From: Spirochaetaceae bacterium
Lineage (GTDB): Bacteria; Spirochaetota; Spirochaetia; Sphaerochaetales; Sphaerochaetaceae
Direction: 5' to 3'
Length of the DNA stretch: 7,689 nucleotides
NCBI GenBank assembly: GCA_016649775.1
Contig: JAENWY010000104.1
Span: forward strand, 1 to 7,689
In this document: in pieces, positions 6,777-7,689 of the stretch
Layout: the number at the start of each line of letters is the position of its first letter
Numbering within the stretch: position 1 is the first letter of the stretch
Program-made: the position numbers and the translations under genes
Notes under the pieces: model-generated
Seen by the model: the letters and a program-made list of their open reading frames with translations, nothing else
Databases searched by the model: none
What the model was told of the DNA's origin: nothing

Positions 6777-7469
6777 TTACTCCTTACGAGGATCAATAAA
6801 GGTTACACCATCAGCCCAACAGCCGTAAGTACCTTTAGAATTCTTAAGTGCTTCATTAGCATCTGTGCCTGCTTTGATTGCATCCATCATTTTGCCTAAG
6901 TGAACGAATTCATAACCGATAACTTCATTCTCTTTGTTTAAAGCAACACGAGAAACATAACCTTCAGCCATTTCTAAGTAACGGCAACCCTTTAATTTAG
7001 TACCAAACATGGTACCAATCTGAGAACGTAGTCCTTTACCTAAATCTTCAAGAGAAGCGCCTATTGGTAATCCACCTTCACTGAATGCTGTTTGAGTTCT
7101 ACCATAAACGATCTGTAAGAATAATTCTCTCATAGCAACATTAATAGCATCACAAACTAAATCTGTGTTTAAAGCTTCAAGAATAGTTTTACCAGGAAGA
7201 ATTTCAGATGCCATAGCAGCAGAGTGTGTCATTCCAGTACAACCTAGAGTTTCAACTAAAGCTTCTTCTATAATACCTTCTTTAACGTTAAGAGTTAATT
7301 TACATGCACCTTGTTGAGGAGCACACCAACCAACACCATGAGTTAGTCCACTGATATCTTCAATTTGTTTTGCCTGAACCCATTTTCCTTCTTCTGGAAT
7401 TGGGGCTGGACCGTGATATGCACCTTTTGTAACAGGACACATATTCATTACTTCATTGGAATACAACAT
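6777..7469 (-). CDS. IscU/NifU-like iron-sulfur cluster assembly scaffold (230 aa)
   Basis: The likely role is to assemble or carry an Fe-S cluster in the cytoplasm. The scaffold features are an early Cys segment GWCAPQQGAC (C49, C56), a strand-rich part KLTLNVKEGIIEEALVETLGC, and the IscU hallmark LGCTGMTHSAAMASEILPGKT (C77), corresponding to FGCxxAIASSSxxxExxxGKT. LVCDAIN (C106) probably corresponds to the third cluster Cys. Beyond the usual 120-150 residues, the protein continues with about 80-90 residues that include GCRYLEMAEGYVSR (C162) and YGCWADGV (C217). C11 sits in an N-terminal MCPV. The start ATG at 7469 is supported by GGGAGG (7484-7479), 9 nt upstream; internal ATGs at residues 8 and 10 are less well spaced. 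It is the first gene of the minus-strand operon. No cysteine desulfurase (iscS/nifS) is in the window. It differs from standard IscU in its partner and extra C-terminal part. Confidence 0.85.
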   Translation of the reverse strand: MLYSNEVMNMCPVTKGAYHGPAPIPEEGKWVQAKQIEDISGLTHGVGWCAPQQGACKLTLNVKEGIIEEALVETLGCTGMTHSAAMASEILPGKTILEALNTDLVCDAINVAMRELFLQIVYGRTQTAFSEGGLPIGASLEDLGKGLRSQIGTMFGTKLKGCRYLEMAEGYVSRVALNKENEVIGYEFVHLGKMMDAIKAGTDANEALKNSKGTYGCWADGVTFIDPRKE

Positions 7470-7491
7470 ATTGTAATTCCTCCCATTATTT

Positions 7492-7513
7492 TCTATAGCT
7501 AAGTAGCTATAGA
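7492..7513 (-). promoter_or_regulatory. perfect 10+10 palindrome in the leader of the scaffold/GGGtGRT operon
   Basis: TCTATAGCTA and TAGCTATAGA are exact reverse complements separated by 2 nt. The repeat ends 7 nt before the GGGAGG ribosome site. It could be a repressor operator in DNA, or a 9-bp hairpin with an ACTT loop in the mRNA leader. No T-run follows, so it is not an intrinsic terminator. The 10-bp perfect match is notable, although the arms are AT-rich. Confidence 0.5.
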
Positions 7514-7541
7514 TGTATTTTTAGTCAAATGATATATTAAT

Positions 7542-7562
7542 AAAAAAGTCATTTACTTTTTT
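7542..7562. repeat. 8-bp inverted repeat in the same leader
   Basis: AAAAAAGT (7542-7549) and ACTTTTTT (7555-7562) are perfect reverse complements around a 5-nt loop. The repeat lies between the candidate promoter and the palindrome at 7492-7513. A stem with two G-C pairs and an A/T tract could give weak bidirectional termination or attenuation, or could simply reflect base composition. Confidence 0.3.
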
Positions 7563-7579
7563 AAACTACCATCTTTGCT

Positions 7580-7608
7580 AGTTTATTTCAATTGAATTTT
7601 TAAGTCAA
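7580..7608 (-). promoter_or_regulatory. candidate promoter of the scaffold/GGGtGRT operon
   Basis: Reading leftward, TTGACT (7608-7603) is followed after 17 bp by TAAACT (7585-7580), a good -35 and a moderate -10. Transcription would start near 7573, giving a leader of about 100 nt that includes both inverted repeats. A second TTGACT at 7528-7523 could drive a shorter transcript, but its -10 position falls inside the palindrome and is a poor match (TACTTA). Confidence 0.4.
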
Positions 7609-7689
7609 TTAAAATTTTTTGGTAAAAAAATAAATTTTTATCCATTATATCGATATATAATATTTTATGAAAAATGACATTCTTTTATA

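Noticed and set aside
6642..6899. Plus-strand open frame across the GGGtGRT/scaffold junction
   Set aside because: It is antisense to the ends of two well-supported genes, with no Shine-Dalgarno or homology.
7667..7689. Possible start of a rightward gene (ATG followed by six more codons), with TATAAT at 7656-7661
   Set aside because: There are only seven codons before the window ends, no ribosome site and no -35 box. It cannot be judged from this window.

Overview
This is an AT-rich bacterial window. Three things suggest a spirochaete, probably of the Treponema type. The first is the order DegT-like protein - NAD kinase - RecN, which I recall (unverified) from Treponema genomes. The second is the pairing of a GGGtGRT-family protein with an IscU/NifU-like scaffold, typical of anaerobes including spirochaetes. 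The third is the low GC content. The phylum call is an inference; the truncated 5S rRNA is too short for me to place it by eye.

Layout. Positions 1-79 are the 3' part of a 5S rRNA, the tail of an rRNA operon that begins outside the window. A T-run and then a compact hairpin-plus-T terminator follow. A very AT-rich 570-codon gene (222-1934) comes next. I recognise it as a highly diverged IS66-type transposase homologue: the overall DDE_Tnp_IS66 architecture is readable, including the C-terminal LLPWN signature, but the first catalytic Asp and the catalytic Glu are not in place. There is no tnpA/tnpB and no visible element end.

Positions 2088-5669 form a tight co-directional operon: a DegT/DnrJ/EryC1/StrS-fold protein with His in place of the PLP-binding Lys, then nadK, then recN. 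The gaps are 10 nt and a 7-nt overlap. A long hairpin at 5686-5726 separates recN from a convergent two-gene operon on the minus strand. That operon encodes a 230-aa IscU-like Fe-S scaffold (7469-6777) and, 4 nt further on, a GGGtGRT-family protein of unknown function (6772-5771). Its upstream region holds a candidate sigma-70-type promoter and two inverted repeats, one a perfect 10+10 palindrome just before the ribosome binding site.

How the genes fit together. nadK (NADP supply) and recN (double-strand-break repair) are housekeeping genes, and the DegT-like protein leads their operon without an obvious pathway link. The scaffold and GGGtGRT proteins are translationally coupled and probably act together in an iron-sulfur process. 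The least explained items are the apparently inactive but intact IS66-like protein, the Lys-less DegT-like protein, and the scaffold/GGGtGRT pair with its palindromic leader.
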